Of a DNA stretch of 46,379 nucleotides, positions 7,411 through 15,923 are shown piece by piece. The stretch is from contig JAGBBW010000039.1 of NCBI GenBank assembly GCA_017938285.1, positions 1 through 46,379 of the forward strand. Reading direction: 5' to 3'. How positions within the stretch are numbered: position 1 is the first letter of the stretch; each line of letters starts with the position of its first letter. Under the pieces are notes generated by a model that was not told the origin of the DNA, made no database searches, and worked only from the letters and a program-made list of their open reading frames with translations. This stretch comes from Lachnospiraceae bacterium (GTDB lineage Bacteria; Bacillota; Clostridia; Lachnospirales; Lachnospiraceae). A program made the position numbers and the translations under genes.

Positions 7411-8331
7411 TTATTCCTTTGCGGATACTTCCACTACAGACTTGGCAAGACCAGCGATACCCTGGATTTCGGATGGGATAATAATCTTGGTTGCCTTTCC
7501 GTCTGCTGCCTTGGCAAATGCCTCCAGACTCTTTAACTGAAGTACACCGGCATTTGGATTTGCCTCATTTAAGAACTGGATACCTTCTGCATTCGCCTGC
7601 TGTACGGCACGGATTGCCTGTGCCTGACCTTCTGCTTCCCGAATCATGGCTTCCTTCTTTGCTTCTGCACGAAGGATAGCGGCTTCCTTTTCTGCCTCTG
7701 CTTCGAGAATTGCAGATTCCTTCTTACCTTCTGCTACCAGGATGGTAGACTTCTTTTCACCTTCTGCGATGAGGATGGCTTCACGGCGTTCACGCTCTGC
7801 CTTCATCTGCTTCTCCATGGCATCCTGGATAGCTGCCGGAGGAATGATATTCTTTAATTCCACGCGGTTTACCTTAATGCCCCATGGGTCAGTTGCTGCA
7901 TCAAGAGATGCTCTCATCTTAGTGTTGATAACTTCTCTGGATGTTAAGGTTTCGTCCAGTTCCAGATCACCAATAATGTTACGAAGAGTGGTTGCTGTCA
8001 GATTTTCAATCGCCATGATTGGGTTTTCCACACCATAAGCGAATAACTTAGGATCTGTAATCTGGAAGAATACAACCGTGTCGATTCTCATGGTTACGTT
8101 ATCCTTTGTGATAACCGGCTGTGGTGCAAAATCCACTACCTGTTCCTTCAGCACAACTCGCTTTGCAATTCTGTCGATAATAGGCCACTTCATGTGGATA
8201 CCTACATCCCAGGTTGCCTGATATCCGCCAAGACGTTCCAGAACGTAAGCCTGTGCCTGTGGCACAATCTTGATACAGGACGCAAACAGAATTAAAATGA
8301 GTAAAACCAGAATAATTAAAATAACTTCCAT
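7411..8331 (-). CDS. SPFH/band 7 (stomatin-like) membrane protein
   Basis: 306 residues. A single N-terminal membrane helix (residues 1-20) is followed by the band 7 domain to about residue 175. This includes V-P-Q-A-Q-A-Y-V-x-E-R-L-G, the segment around T-A-T-T-L-R-N-I-I-G-D-L-E-L-D, and W-G-I-K-V-N-R-V-E. A long Ala/Glu/Lys coiled coil with repeated E-A-E/E-G-K units runs from about 175 to 240, then a C-terminal region similar to QmcA/stomatin (P-S-E-I-Q-G-I). Such proteins form membrane rings that organise or protect partner proteins. No NfeD partner is adjacent. ATG at 8331 follows AAGGAGG. Confidence 0.85.
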   Translation of the reverse strand: MEVILIILVLLILILFASCIKIVPQAQAYVLERLGGYQATWDVGIHMKWPIIDRIAKRVVLKEQVVDFAPQPVITKDNVTMRIDTVVFFQITDPKLFAYGVENPIMAIENLTATTLRNIIGDLELDETLTSREVINTKMRASLDAATDPWGIKVNRVELKNIIPPAAIQDAMEKQMKAERERREAILIAEGEKKSTILVAEGKKESAILEAEAEKEAAILRAEAKKEAMIREAEGQAQAIRAVQQANAEGIQFLNEANPNAGVLQLKSLEAFAKAADGKATKIIIPSEIQGIAGLAKSVVEVSAKE

Positions 8332-8378
8332 AATGTCCTCCTTCTTGAGAAATACTCTTTATTTTTCTTCACCACTTT

Positions 8379-8407
8379 AGTGTACCGCATTTTCTCGCAT
8401 CTTTCAA
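8379..8407 (-). promoter_or_regulatory. Promoter for SPFH-argF operon
   Basis: Minus-strand TTGAAA (8402-8407), 17-bp spacer, TACACT (8379-8384), about 50 bases before the SPFH start. Confidence 0.55.
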
Positions 8408-8450
8408 TAGGTTCTGCAAATTTTTATGAAATTTTCTTATGAAATCTCTA

Positions 8451-8480
8451 TTGATTTTCAATTAGAGTTTATAGTATAAT
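8451..8480 (+). promoter_or_regulatory. Promoter for the PilZ pair
   Basis: TTGATT (8451-8456), 18-bp spacer, perfect TATAAT (8475-8480), about 40 bases before the first PilZ start, which has AGGAGG. Confidence 0.6.
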
Positions 8481-8521
8481 TATCATTAGATAGGTTTACA
8501 CAGCATACCCAGGAGGATCTC

Positions 8522-9163
8522 ATGAATATTAATGATTTTGAAATGGCACATTCCGTCGAACTGGAAATTCTGCACGATGGGAAAAAAACTACTCTCTTAA
8601 CTACCGTGGAAGGCGTTATCAAAGACAGTGTTTTACTTACTCCTATTCGGCTGGATGGAAAAATTGTTGGTTTTCCTCCTAAATTTACAGTTAATCTGTT
8701 TTATCCGAATGATAATCAGGTAGATTGCTGGAACGATGTCGAAGTTAAAGCAGTCCATTACCGCGGACATGTTTACCACAGCGTCCAGCTGACCAAAGAT
8801 TCTTATATCCAGAACCGCCGTGGTGCTTACCGGGTATATATTGGAGAAAATATGAACGTGATGCACTATACCCCTTCCGGTTCCCAGCTGCACGAAGTAC
8901 TGATCCGTGATCTCAGCGAAACCGGTATGTGCTTTGTATCCAAAGATGAATTTACCGTTGGCCGGATGCTCCGCTTATATCTGCGCTTTAAGCGTGGAAC
9001 TGAAATCCGTATCAGTTCCCAGCTTCTCTGGAAACGTGAAAATCCAAACCGGGAATCTACCTTTTTGTATGGCTGTAAATTCACGGAACGAAACAAACTG
9101 CTGGTCAAGTATCTGATGGATATCCAGCAGCAGCAGCAGCGAAAGAAACTTGGTCTTGACTAA
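8522..9163 (+). CDS. PilZ-domain c-di-GMP receptor, YcgR-like (copy 1)
   Basis: 213 residues. The N-terminal half (about 1-95) is a YcgR-type beta domain (H-S-V-E-L-E-I-L, G-F-P-P-K). The C-terminal PilZ domain starts at N-R-R-G-A-Y-R (the R-x-x-x-R box, about residues 99-105) and carries D-L-S-E-T-G near 130-135, the second conserved PilZ motif, so c-di-GMP binding is expected. A Gln run (Q-Q-Q-Q-Q) sits near the C-terminus. YcgR proteins act as a flagellar brake or as general c-di-GMP effectors. Copy 2 follows 20 bases downstream. Confidence 0.85.
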   Translation: MNINDFEMAHSVELEILHDGKKTTLLTTVEGVIKDSVLLTPIRLDGKIVGFPPKFTVNLFYPNDNQVDCWNDVEVKAVHYRGHVYHSVQLTKDSYIQNRRGAYRVYIGENMNVMHYTPSGSQLHEVLIRDLSETGMCFVSKDEFTVGRMLRLYLRFKRGTEIRISSQLLWKRENPNRESTFLYGCKFTERNKLLVKYLMDIQQQQQRKKLGLD

Positions 9164-9183
9164 ACTACAATTTGGAGGAATTT

Positions 9184-9819
9184 ATGACAGCTGCAGAAAT
9201 ACAGGCGTCCCATTCTGTTGAACTGGAAATTTTCATGAATGGAAAAAAAACCACCCTGCTTACCTCTGTGGAACAAATGGTAGGCAATAAAGCATTACTT
9301 ACCCCCATCCAGATGAACGGAAAAGTAGTCGGTTTCCCACCGGACTGCTCCGTCAATCTGCTTTATGTAGAAGAAAAGCATGTTTATTGCTGGAGGGGAA
9401 TCAACATCAAGGCAATTAAATTTGAAAACAAAGTGTATCACTGTGCAGAGCTCTCTGCCGAAGCCGAGACACTGAACCGCCGCGGTGCTTACCGCGTTTA
9501 TATTGGCAGCCAGATGCTGCTGACCTGTTTTACTGCCAATGGACCTAAAAACATCAAGGTACTGGTAAAAGATGTCAGTGAAACCGGTATGTCCTTTTTC
9601 TCCAAAGAGGAATTTTCCGTTGGCCGTACTGTTCGTCTGCACTTAAAAATTAATGACAAACACGAATTGCAGCTCAGTTCCCAGATTATCCGCACACAGG
9701 ATTTTGAAGACCGGGTGGAAACCTTATATGGCTGTAAATTTTCAGAGAAAAACCCACAGCTGACAAACTACCTGATGAAAATCCAGCAGGAAAAACAGAG
9801 ACAGAAACTGGGCTTCTAA
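9184..9819 (+). CDS. PilZ-domain c-di-GMP receptor, YcgR-like (copy 2)
   Basis: 211 residues from ATG at 9184, with GGAGG four bases before. A TTG four codons upstream lies in that site and is rejected. It has the same layout as copy 1: an N-terminal YcgR-like domain (H-S-V-E-L-E-I-F) and PilZ motifs N-R-R-G-A-Y-R and D-V-S-E-T-G. It is a tandem paralogue, similar along its full length but clearly diverged. Both conserved motifs are intact, so both copies should bind c-di-GMP. The pair is a two-gene operon ended by a long hairpin. Confidence 0.85.
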   Translation: MTAAEIQASHSVELEIFMNGKKTTLLTSVEQMVGNKALLTPIQMNGKVVGFPPDCSVNLLYVEEKHVYCWRGINIKAIKFENKVYHCAELSAEAETLNRRGAYRVYIGSQMLLTCFTANGPKNIKVLVKDVSETGMSFFSKEEFSVGRTVRLHLKINDKHELQLSSQIIRTQDFEDRVETLYGCKFSEKNPQLTNYLMKIQQEKQRQKLGF

Positions 9820-9867
9820 GAAAGCACGAATTTGCAGTAGAAATTGGTTGTATTTATTACATTTATA

Positions 9868-9935
9868 CAGGAAAAGAGAAAGAATCCTTCCGGAGCTCTG
9901 TGAATAGCTCCGGAAGGATTCTTTCTCTTTTCCTG
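9868..9935. terminator. Perfect 30-bp stem hairpin between convergent operons
   Basis: Arms 9868-9897 and 9906-9935 are exactly complementary, with an 8-base loop. The base of the stem is A/T rich (GAAAAGAGAAAG against CTTTCTCTTTTC), giving a T-rich descending arm on both strands. It begins two bases from the stop of the ABC gene and about 50 bases after the second PilZ gene, so it can serve both. Confidence 0.75.
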
Positions 9936-9937
9936 AA

Positions 9938-11674
9938 CTAAAACTGGCTGTTATACAGCGTCGTATAAAAGCCACCTTTGGCTAACAGTGTTTCATGATT
10001 TCCCTGTTCAATAATATTTCCATCTTTCATAACAAGAATAATGTCTGCTTCCATAATTGTGGACAGGCGGTGTGCCACAATAAAACTGGTTCTGCCCTGC
10101 ATCATGGTAGCAAACGCCTTTTGAATGCGGATTTCCGTTCTTGTATCAATCGATGACGTTGCTTCATCCAGAATCAGCATTGGCGGCAGACAAAGCATTA
10201 CCCTGGCAATACACAACAGCTGTTTCTGGCCCTGGGATAACTGTCCTCCATCCTCACCAATTACAGTATCGTATCCCTGCGGCAGACGCTTGATAAAACT
10301 ATGGGCATGGGATGCCTTTGCCGCAGCAATTACCTCATCCAGGGTTGCATCCGGCTTTCCCATGGCGATATTTTCCCGGATCGTCCCGGCTCTCAGCCAG
10401 GTATCCTGAAGCACCATACCAAAAGAAGTACGCAGACTCTTTCTCGTTACATCCCGGATTTCCTTTCCTGCCACCCTGATACTGCCGCTGTTGACATCGT
10501 AAAAACGCATCAACAGATTGATTACCGTTGTTTTTCCACAGCCGGTCGGTCCTACAATGGCAACTCTCTGTCCCAGCTGCACTTTTAAATTAAAGTCCTG
10601 AATCAGTGGTTTTTCCGGCACATACGAGAAATCCACATGGGACAGTTCCACATGACCATCTGCTGTAAGCTCTGTCGCTTTTTCTTCCGGCTGCGGTGTT
10701 TCATTGATAAAGTCAAAAATCCGGGCAGCACAGGCCAGTGCGTTCTGGAGTTCCGTAATTACACCGGAAATTTCATTAAATGGCTTCGTATACTGGTTCG
10801 CATAACTCAAAAAAGAAGTCAGCTGGCCTATACTGATTCCACCATGTATGGCAAGAACCGCACCATAAATACCAACCGCTGCATAAACCAGACTGTTGAC
10901 AAATCTGGTACACGGATTCGTCAGGGAAGAAAAGAAAATTGCCTTTAAAGAACATTTTCTTAGTCTTTCATTGATTTCATCAAACCGCTCTAATACCTTA
11001 CCCTCTCGTCCAAAGGCCTGCACTACTTTCTGGTTTCCAATCATTTCATCAATCAGTGCGGTCTGCTCTCCTCTCGTTTTCGACTGCAGCTGGAACATAT
11101 CATACGTATTCTTTGCAATAAAAGCTGCCACAAACAGGGATACCGGTGTAATGACAATTACCACAACAGTAATTCCCGGATGAATCACCAGCATAAATAA
11201 GAGAGTACCGACAATTGTCACAATTCCGGTAAATACCTGGGTAAAACCCATCAAAAGACCATCTGCAAACTGGTCCACATCCGCAATCACCCGGCTCACA
11301 ATCTCCCCCTGGGAATGACCATCCATATACTTTAATGGCAGAATCTGCAGTCTGGCAAAAGCGTCCTCACGGATGTCATGTACTACATGATATGTAATTC
11401 TGTTGTTGCAGATGTTCATTACCCACTGGGCAATTCCGGTCACACCAATACAGACTCCAATAGTCAGGAGAATACTCATAATTCCTTCAAAATCCACCTG
11501 TCCCGGTGCCACAATCAAATCCACCGCGTCACCAATCAGAATCGGAACATACAGCGTCAGAGCCACAGAAACTGCCGCAAACAGAATGGAAAGTGCCACA
11601 AACAGGCTGTGCTTTTTTACATACTGAAACATCTGCTTCATCGTATCCTTGCGAAGCTTTTCTTTTTTCGCCAT
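9938..11674 (-). CDS. ABC exporter half-transporter, catalytic-site subunit
   Basis: 578 residues. An exporter membrane domain with six helices (about 20-310) is followed by a nucleotide-binding domain. Walker A is G-P-T-G-C-G-K-T-T, Walker B is M-L-I-L-D-E-A-T with the catalytic Glu, and the H-loop is I-V-A-H-R-L. The signature is L-S-Q-G-Q rather than L-S-G-G-Q. It is the second half of a heterodimer with the preceding gene (one-base gap, AAGGAGG ribosome site). In such pairs (BmrCD, TM287/288 type) one ATP site is degenerate, and here the working Walker B belongs to this subunit. Substrate unknown; multidrug or lipid export is usual. Confidence 0.88.
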   Translation of the reverse strand: MAKKEKLRKDTMKQMFQYVKKHSLFVALSILFAAVSVALTLYVPILIGDAVDLIVAPGQVDFEGIMSILLTIGVCIGVTGIAQWVMNICNNRITYHVVHDIREDAFARLQILPLKYMDGHSQGEIVSRVIADVDQFADGLLMGFTQVFTGIVTIVGTLLFMLVIHPGITVVVIVITPVSLFVAAFIAKNTYDMFQLQSKTRGEQTALIDEMIGNQKVVQAFGREGKVLERFDEINERLRKCSLKAIFFSSLTNPCTRFVNSLVYAAVGIYGAVLAIHGGISIGQLTSFLSYANQYTKPFNEISGVITELQNALACAARIFDFINETPQPEEKATELTADGHVELSHVDFSYVPEKPLIQDFNLKVQLGQRVAIVGPTGCGKTTVINLLMRFYDVNSGSIRVAGKEIRDVTRKSLRTSFGMVLQDTWLRAGTIRENIAMGKPDATLDEVIAAAKASHAHSFIKRLPQGYDTVIGEDGGQLSQGQKQLLCIARVMLCLPPMLILDEATSSIDTRTEIRIQKAFATMMQGRTSFIVAHRLSTIMEADIILVMKDGNIIEQGNHETLLAKGGFYTTLYNSQF

Positions 11675-11675
11675 A

Positions 11676-13466
11676 TTAGTTTCCTCCTTTCTGTTTTCCC
11701 AGTGCGGTCTGTGCCGTCACAGTTTCCTGCTTTCCGGCAGATTCCCTGTGCGCCTGGGATTCATGGATTTCCTTATAAACCGGACAGGTTTCCAGCAGTT
11801 CCCCATGTGTACCAATGCCTGCCACTTCGCCGTCTTCCAGTACTACAATCTTGTCTGCATGCAGTACGGAAGCCGTCCGCTGGGACACAATAAATACTGT
11901 CATTTCCGGATCCAGCTCCCGGATGGACTTCCGGAGTGCCGCATCCGTTGCATAATCCAGCGCCGAAGCACTGTCATCCAGAATCAGGATTTCCGGCTGC
12001 TTTACCAGTGCCCTTGCAATGGTCAGACGCTGCTTCTGTCCCCCGGAGAGATTTTTGCCTCCCTGCAGAATTTCGAACTCCAGCTGTCCCTCTTTTTCTT
12101 CTACAAACTCTTTCGCCTGGGCGGCAGAAAGTGCTTTCCAGATTTCTTCTTCGGAAGCATTTTCTTTGCCCCAGCAGATATTTTCCCGGATGGAACCCCG
12201 GAACAGCACCGCTTTCTGCGGAACAATACCGATTTTTTCTTTTAATTTTCCCGGCTCATAAGCCTTAACATCTTTTCCATCTACGAGTACTCTTCCGGCA
12301 GTGGCATCATAAAACCTTGGAATCATCTGCACCAGAGAAGATTTACCAGAGCCGGTACCACCAATGATGCCAACCGTTTCTCCTTTCTTCACCGCCAGAT
12401 GAATATCCGTCAGGGAATCTGCACCTGCTCCCGGATAACAAAGGTTCGCATGTTCAAATACAACTCTGTCAGCATTCCAGCCCGTCTCTTTTTCTTTCTT
12501 TTCCTCCGTATAAACTTTCATACCAGCCGGCTGGTCGAATATTCCCTGGATACGGTTTCCGCAGGCTACCGCCTTTGTCACGGTAATAATCAGATTCGCC
12601 AGTTTTACCAGTTCCACCAAAATCTGGGACATGTAATTTACCAGTGCAATCACTTCACCCTGGGTCAGAATATTTTCATCTACCTGCACTGCACCAGTAT
12701 AAATAAGTACAATCGTTGCAGCATTCACAATAATGTATGTCACCGGATTCATCAGCGCAGAAATTTTTCCAACAAAATTCTGGATATCCATCAGTGCCAT
12801 ATTGTAACCTGCAAACATTTCCCGTTCTTCCTCTTCCCGGCTGAATGCACGTATGACACGGACACCGCTTAAATTCTCTCTTGTAATTCCAAGTACTTTA
12901 TCCAGTGCTGCCTGCACCTTCTTATACAGCGGAATACTGACTAACATAATGCCAAAGACTACCACGGACAGTGCCGGAATGGTTACTACGAAAACCAGCG
13001 CTGCCTTAACATCAATGGTAAACGCCATAATCATGGCACCAAAAACAACAATCGGAGAACGTAAAAACAGACGCAGTACCAGATTGACCCCGGACTGTAC
13101 CTGATTGATATCACTGGTCAGACGGGTAATCAGGGTAGACGTTCCTGTTTTGTCTGTTTCTGCATAATTCATGGACTGGATATGCGCAAACAATGCATGC
13201 TTTAATTCAGCCGCAAATCCCACTGCTGCCCTTGCAGAAAAATACTGTGCCGTTGCCGCTGTCGCCAGACCAATCAGTGCCAGTGCTACCAGCACCAGAC
13301 CCATTTTTATAATGTATGGAATATCTGCATTCCGGATACCCGTGTCCACGATTGCCGCCATAACAAGCGGAACCAGCAGTTCAAAGGACGCCTCCAGCAT
13401 CTTAAACAGCGGTGCCAGTACCGTTTCCTTTTTATAATGTTTCATAAAAACAAGAAGCTTTTTCAT
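11676..13466 (-). CDS. ABC exporter half-transporter, degenerate-site subunit
   Basis: 596 residues. Six-helix membrane domain (about 15-310) and nucleotide-binding domain: Walker A G-G-T-G-S-G-K-S-S, canonical signature L-S-G-G-Q, but Walker B I-L-I-L-D-D (Asp in place of the catalytic Glu) and Gln in place of the H-loop His (V-S-Q-R-T). So its own ATP site is non-catalytic, while its signature completes the active site of the partner subunit. The C-terminus is extended by about 20 charged residues. It overlaps the upstream MATE gene by four bases (ATGA). Confidence 0.88.
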   Translation of the reverse strand: MKKLLVFMKHYKKETVLAPLFKMLEASFELLVPLVMAAIVDTGIRNADIPYIIKMGLVLVALALIGLATAATAQYFSARAAVGFAAELKHALFAHIQSMNYAETDKTGTSTLITRLTSDINQVQSGVNLVLRLFLRSPIVVFGAMIMAFTIDVKAALVFVVTIPALSVVVFGIMLVSIPLYKKVQAALDKVLGITRENLSGVRVIRAFSREEEEREMFAGYNMALMDIQNFVGKISALMNPVTYIIVNAATIVLIYTGAVQVDENILTQGEVIALVNYMSQILVELVKLANLIITVTKAVACGNRIQGIFDQPAGMKVYTEEKKEKETGWNADRVVFEHANLCYPGAGADSLTDIHLAVKKGETVGIIGGTGSGKSSLVQMIPRFYDATAGRVLVDGKDVKAYEPGKLKEKIGIVPQKAVLFRGSIRENICWGKENASEEEIWKALSAAQAKEFVEEKEGQLEFEILQGGKNLSGGQKQRLTIARALVKQPEILILDDSASALDYATDAALRKSIRELDPEMTVFIVSQRTASVLHADKIVVLEDGEVAGIGTHGELLETCPVYKEIHESQAHRESAGKQETVTAQTALGKQKGGN

Positions 13467-14836
13467 CCCTCGTTCCCTGCCTCCTTCATTAAACTTTTTC
13501 TTTTCACCATAATCCTATAGTAACTGATTCCCAGCAGTACGGCTGCTCCCATCCAGGCAGAAATTTCTGCCCAGAAAATACCATCACTGCCAATCCAGGC
13601 TGTCAGACCAAGTACCGCCCCTGTTCTCATAAAAAATTCCAGGATACCGGACAGCATTGGAATAAATGTATTCCCCATACCCTGCAGTGCCGAGCGGTAC
13701 ACATACAGCAGATACAAAGCAGGAAGCGCAAGGCTCATAAAGACAAGATAGCGATACGCCACCTCGCCGGCTGCGACAATTTCCTCCGGTGTTCCGGACA
13801 GAAACAATCCGATAAACAACTTTCCAAACAACAGCATGCAGGCGGAAATCAAAAAAGAAGTGGCAAGTGAAACCACCAGGGCCGCTATGTGGCCGGATTT
13901 CAGCCTCTTTTCTTCTCCTGCCCCTACGTTCTGTCCTACATAGGTGGAAATCGCATACCCAAAGGAAACTGCTGCCATCTCCAGCAGACCATACAGCTTG
14001 TTTGTGGCTGTATATCCTGCAATGAACAGCACGCCAAAACCATTTACTACAAACTGTACAATCATGCCGCCCACTGCAATAATGGCATTCTGGAATGCCA
14101 GCGGCAGGGACAGTTTTAACAGCTTCCATACCATTTTTTTCTCTAACCTGAAATCTGCGCGGCAAAACCGGAATCCACCGGACCGGTTTAACTGCACATA
14201 ACAAAATACCGCTGCTACTACCTGAGCAACCAGCGTTGCCACTGCCGCCCCGGCAACACCAAACGGCAGAACCATCACAAACAACACATCCAGTACAATA
14301 TTCGTAATCGATGCTGTTATCATGGCATACAGCGGCGTTTTCCCATCCCCCATGGAACGCAGGGTCGCTGCCAGCACATTATAGGTCATTGTCACTGGAA
14401 TTCCGGCAAAGAAAATCCGTATGTACAGCATAGCCGTTGGCAGAATTTCATCCGGTGTCTGCAATAAATGCAGTATTGGCCGTGCAATCATCTGAAATAC
14501 CAGAAGCAGTACCACTGCACAGATTCCTGCCAGAGAAATGGCTGAACCAATCGTCTTTTTCAGTTTTTCCTTATGTCCGGCACCAAACTCCTGGGCCATC
14601 GGAATGGAAAACCCCTGGGCTATGCCAGCCAGAATACCAAGACTCATCCAGTTCAGCCAGTCAGAGGCCCCTACTGCTGCCAGGGCATCTACGCCGATCC
14701 CTTTTCCCACTACCATGGTATCTACCAGAGTATACATCTGCTGAAAAATATTTCCAAGCATTAAAGGCAGGGCAAACTGCAGCAGCAGTTTATATGGATT
14801 TCCCTTTGTCATATTAATTGTTTTTTCTTTTTTCAT
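13463..14836 (-). CDS. MATE family efflux transporter
   Basis: 457 residues, normal length, with twelve hydrophobic segments. The N-terminus has the DinF/NorM-like pattern G-N-P-Y-K-L-L-L-Q-F-A-L-P-L-M-L-G-N-I-F-Q and L-Y-T-L-V-D-T-M-V-V-G. A central repeat begins S-L-P-L-A-F-Q-N. Cation-coupled export of drugs or metabolites is the family role. It is coupled by four-base overlaps to both neighbours in a four-gene efflux operon. Confidence 0.9.
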   Translation of the reverse strand: MKKEKTINMTKGNPYKLLLQFALPLMLGNIFQQMYTLVDTMVVGKGIGVDALAAVGASDWLNWMSLGILAGIAQGFSIPMAQEFGAGHKEKLKKTIGSAISLAGICAVVLLLVFQMIARPILHLLQTPDEILPTAMLYIRIFFAGIPVTMTYNVLAATLRSMGDGKTPLYAMITASITNIVLDVLFVMVLPFGVAGAAVATLVAQVVAAVFCYVQLNRSGGFRFCRADFRLEKKMVWKLLKLSLPLAFQNAIIAVGGMIVQFVVNGFGVLFIAGYTATNKLYGLLEMAAVSFGYAISTYVGQNVGAGEEKRLKSGHIAALVVSLATSFLISACMLLFGKLFIGLFLSGTPEEIVAAGEVAYRYLVFMSLALPALYLLYVYRSALQGMGNTFIPMLSGILEFFMRTGAVLGLTAWIGSDGIFWAEISAWMGAAVLLGISYYRIMVKRKSLMKEAGNEG

Positions 14837-15762
14837 ATACTGCTCCGTTTCTTTTTATCCCCCGGCAGCTGCGCCAGAATAATTGCGGCAAACATCAGCC
14901 CGCATCCTGCCAGTTCCCTTGCTAATAAGGTTTCCTGTAATATCAGAAAACCTCCCAGTACAGAAAAGCAGGATTCCAGACTTAAAATTAAAACAGCAAT
15001 GGTTGGGTTATAGTTTTTCTGCCCCAAAATCTGCAGCGTATACGCCACACCACAGGACATCCCCCCGGCATATAAAATTGGCAGCCTTGCCTCCCAGATT
15101 GAAGCAATGGTTGGCGTTTCCGTCAGTACCATCGGCACTGCTGAAATTATTCCTGCTACCAGAAACTGGATACAGGACATCCATACCCCATTTACCTTCG
15201 GTGCAAAATAATCAATTACCAGAATATGTCCGGTAAAAACCACCGCACAGCCCAGCAGGAATACATCTCCCACTGCCAAACGGAAATTTCCTTCTGTAAT
15301 ACAGAGCAGATACAGTCCAAGCAGAGAGCACACTACCCCAATCCATACGGGCCATCCACATTTTTTCTTAAAAAACAGTCCTGCCACTGGTACAAGCACA
15401 ATATACAACGCTGTTAAAAATCCAGCTTTTCCCACACTGGTGGACATAATTCCAATCTGTTGTAAATTTGTCGCCACTCCAAGAAACAGTCCGCAGGAAA
15501 TACCACCCAGAATCAGCGTTTTATTTATTCTGTTTTTTGTTCCATTTTCCACACCATGCTTCTCCGGTTCCCCGTTTTTCCCTTCCGGCTTCCAGAGCAA
15601 CGCCACCGGCACAAGTACCAGTGCACCTATGATACACCGCACCGTATTAAACGTAAAAGGTCCCACATACTCCATGCCGGCACTCTGGGCCACAAAAGCA
15701 AATCCCCAGATAAGTGCTGCCAGAAATAGCATACCTGTATTTTTTAAGCTGTTCTTTGGCAT
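14833..15762 (-). CDS. EamA/DMT family transporter
   Basis: 309 residues with ten predicted helices in two EamA repeats (A-A-L-I-W-G-F-A-F-V-A-Q and, in the second half, L-S-L-E-S-C-F-S-V-L-G-G). An unusual 20-residue hydrophilic insert, rich in Lys, Glu, Gly and Asn, lies between helices 2 and 3 (about residues 60-80). First gene of the efflux operon; ATG at 15762 with AAGAGGA upstream. Likely exports small metabolites; substrate unknown. Confidence 0.87.
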   Translation of the reverse strand: MPKNSLKNTGMLFLAALIWGFAFVAQSAGMEYVGPFTFNTVRCIIGALVLVPVALLWKPEGKNGEPEKHGVENGTKNRINKTLILGGISCGLFLGVATNLQQIGIMSTSVGKAGFLTALYIVLVPVAGLFFKKKCGWPVWIGVVCSLLGLYLLCITEGNFRLAVGDVFLLGCAVVFTGHILVIDYFAPKVNGVWMSCIQFLVAGIISAVPMVLTETPTIASIWEARLPILYAGGMSCGVAYTLQILGQKNYNPTIAVLILSLESCFSVLGGFLILQETLLARELAGCGLMFAAIILAQLPGDKKKRSSI

Positions 15763-15806
15763 AATTCTATCCTCTTATTTCTACTATCGTAACACACTAA
15801 TTTATT

Positions 15807-15836
15807 AATGTATCATAAATTGAGTGATTTCTCAAT
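15807..15836 (-). promoter_or_regulatory. Promoter of the efflux operon with overlapping inverted repeat
   Basis: Minus-strand TTGAGA (15830-15835), 17-bp spacer, TACATT (15807-15812). The inverted repeat ATTGAG-TGATTT-CTCAAT (15819-15836) covers the -35 element and much of the spacer, a good place for a repressor. No regulator gene is in the operon. Confidence 0.45.
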
Positions 15837-15861
15837 CCCGAATTTTCAAATCTTTGCAGAC

Positions 15862-15888
15862 ATATCGTTTCATTTCAAAACATATAGT
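15862..15888 (+). promoter_or_regulatory. Possible sporulation sigma-E-like promoter for the deacetylase
   Basis: An ATAT element (15862-15865) lies 15 bases before CATATAGT (15881-15888), which resembles the ATA / CATAnnnT pattern of mother-cell sigma factors. No good vegetative promoter is seen. Weak, but it fits the PdaB-like product. Confidence 0.3.
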
Positions 15889-15923
15889 ATACCAATCTAT
15901 CCCGTCAGGAAATTTCTTTTATT

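Noticed and set aside
9172-9183. TTG start for the second PilZ gene
   Set aside because: It lies in the ribosome binding site of the ATG at 9184.
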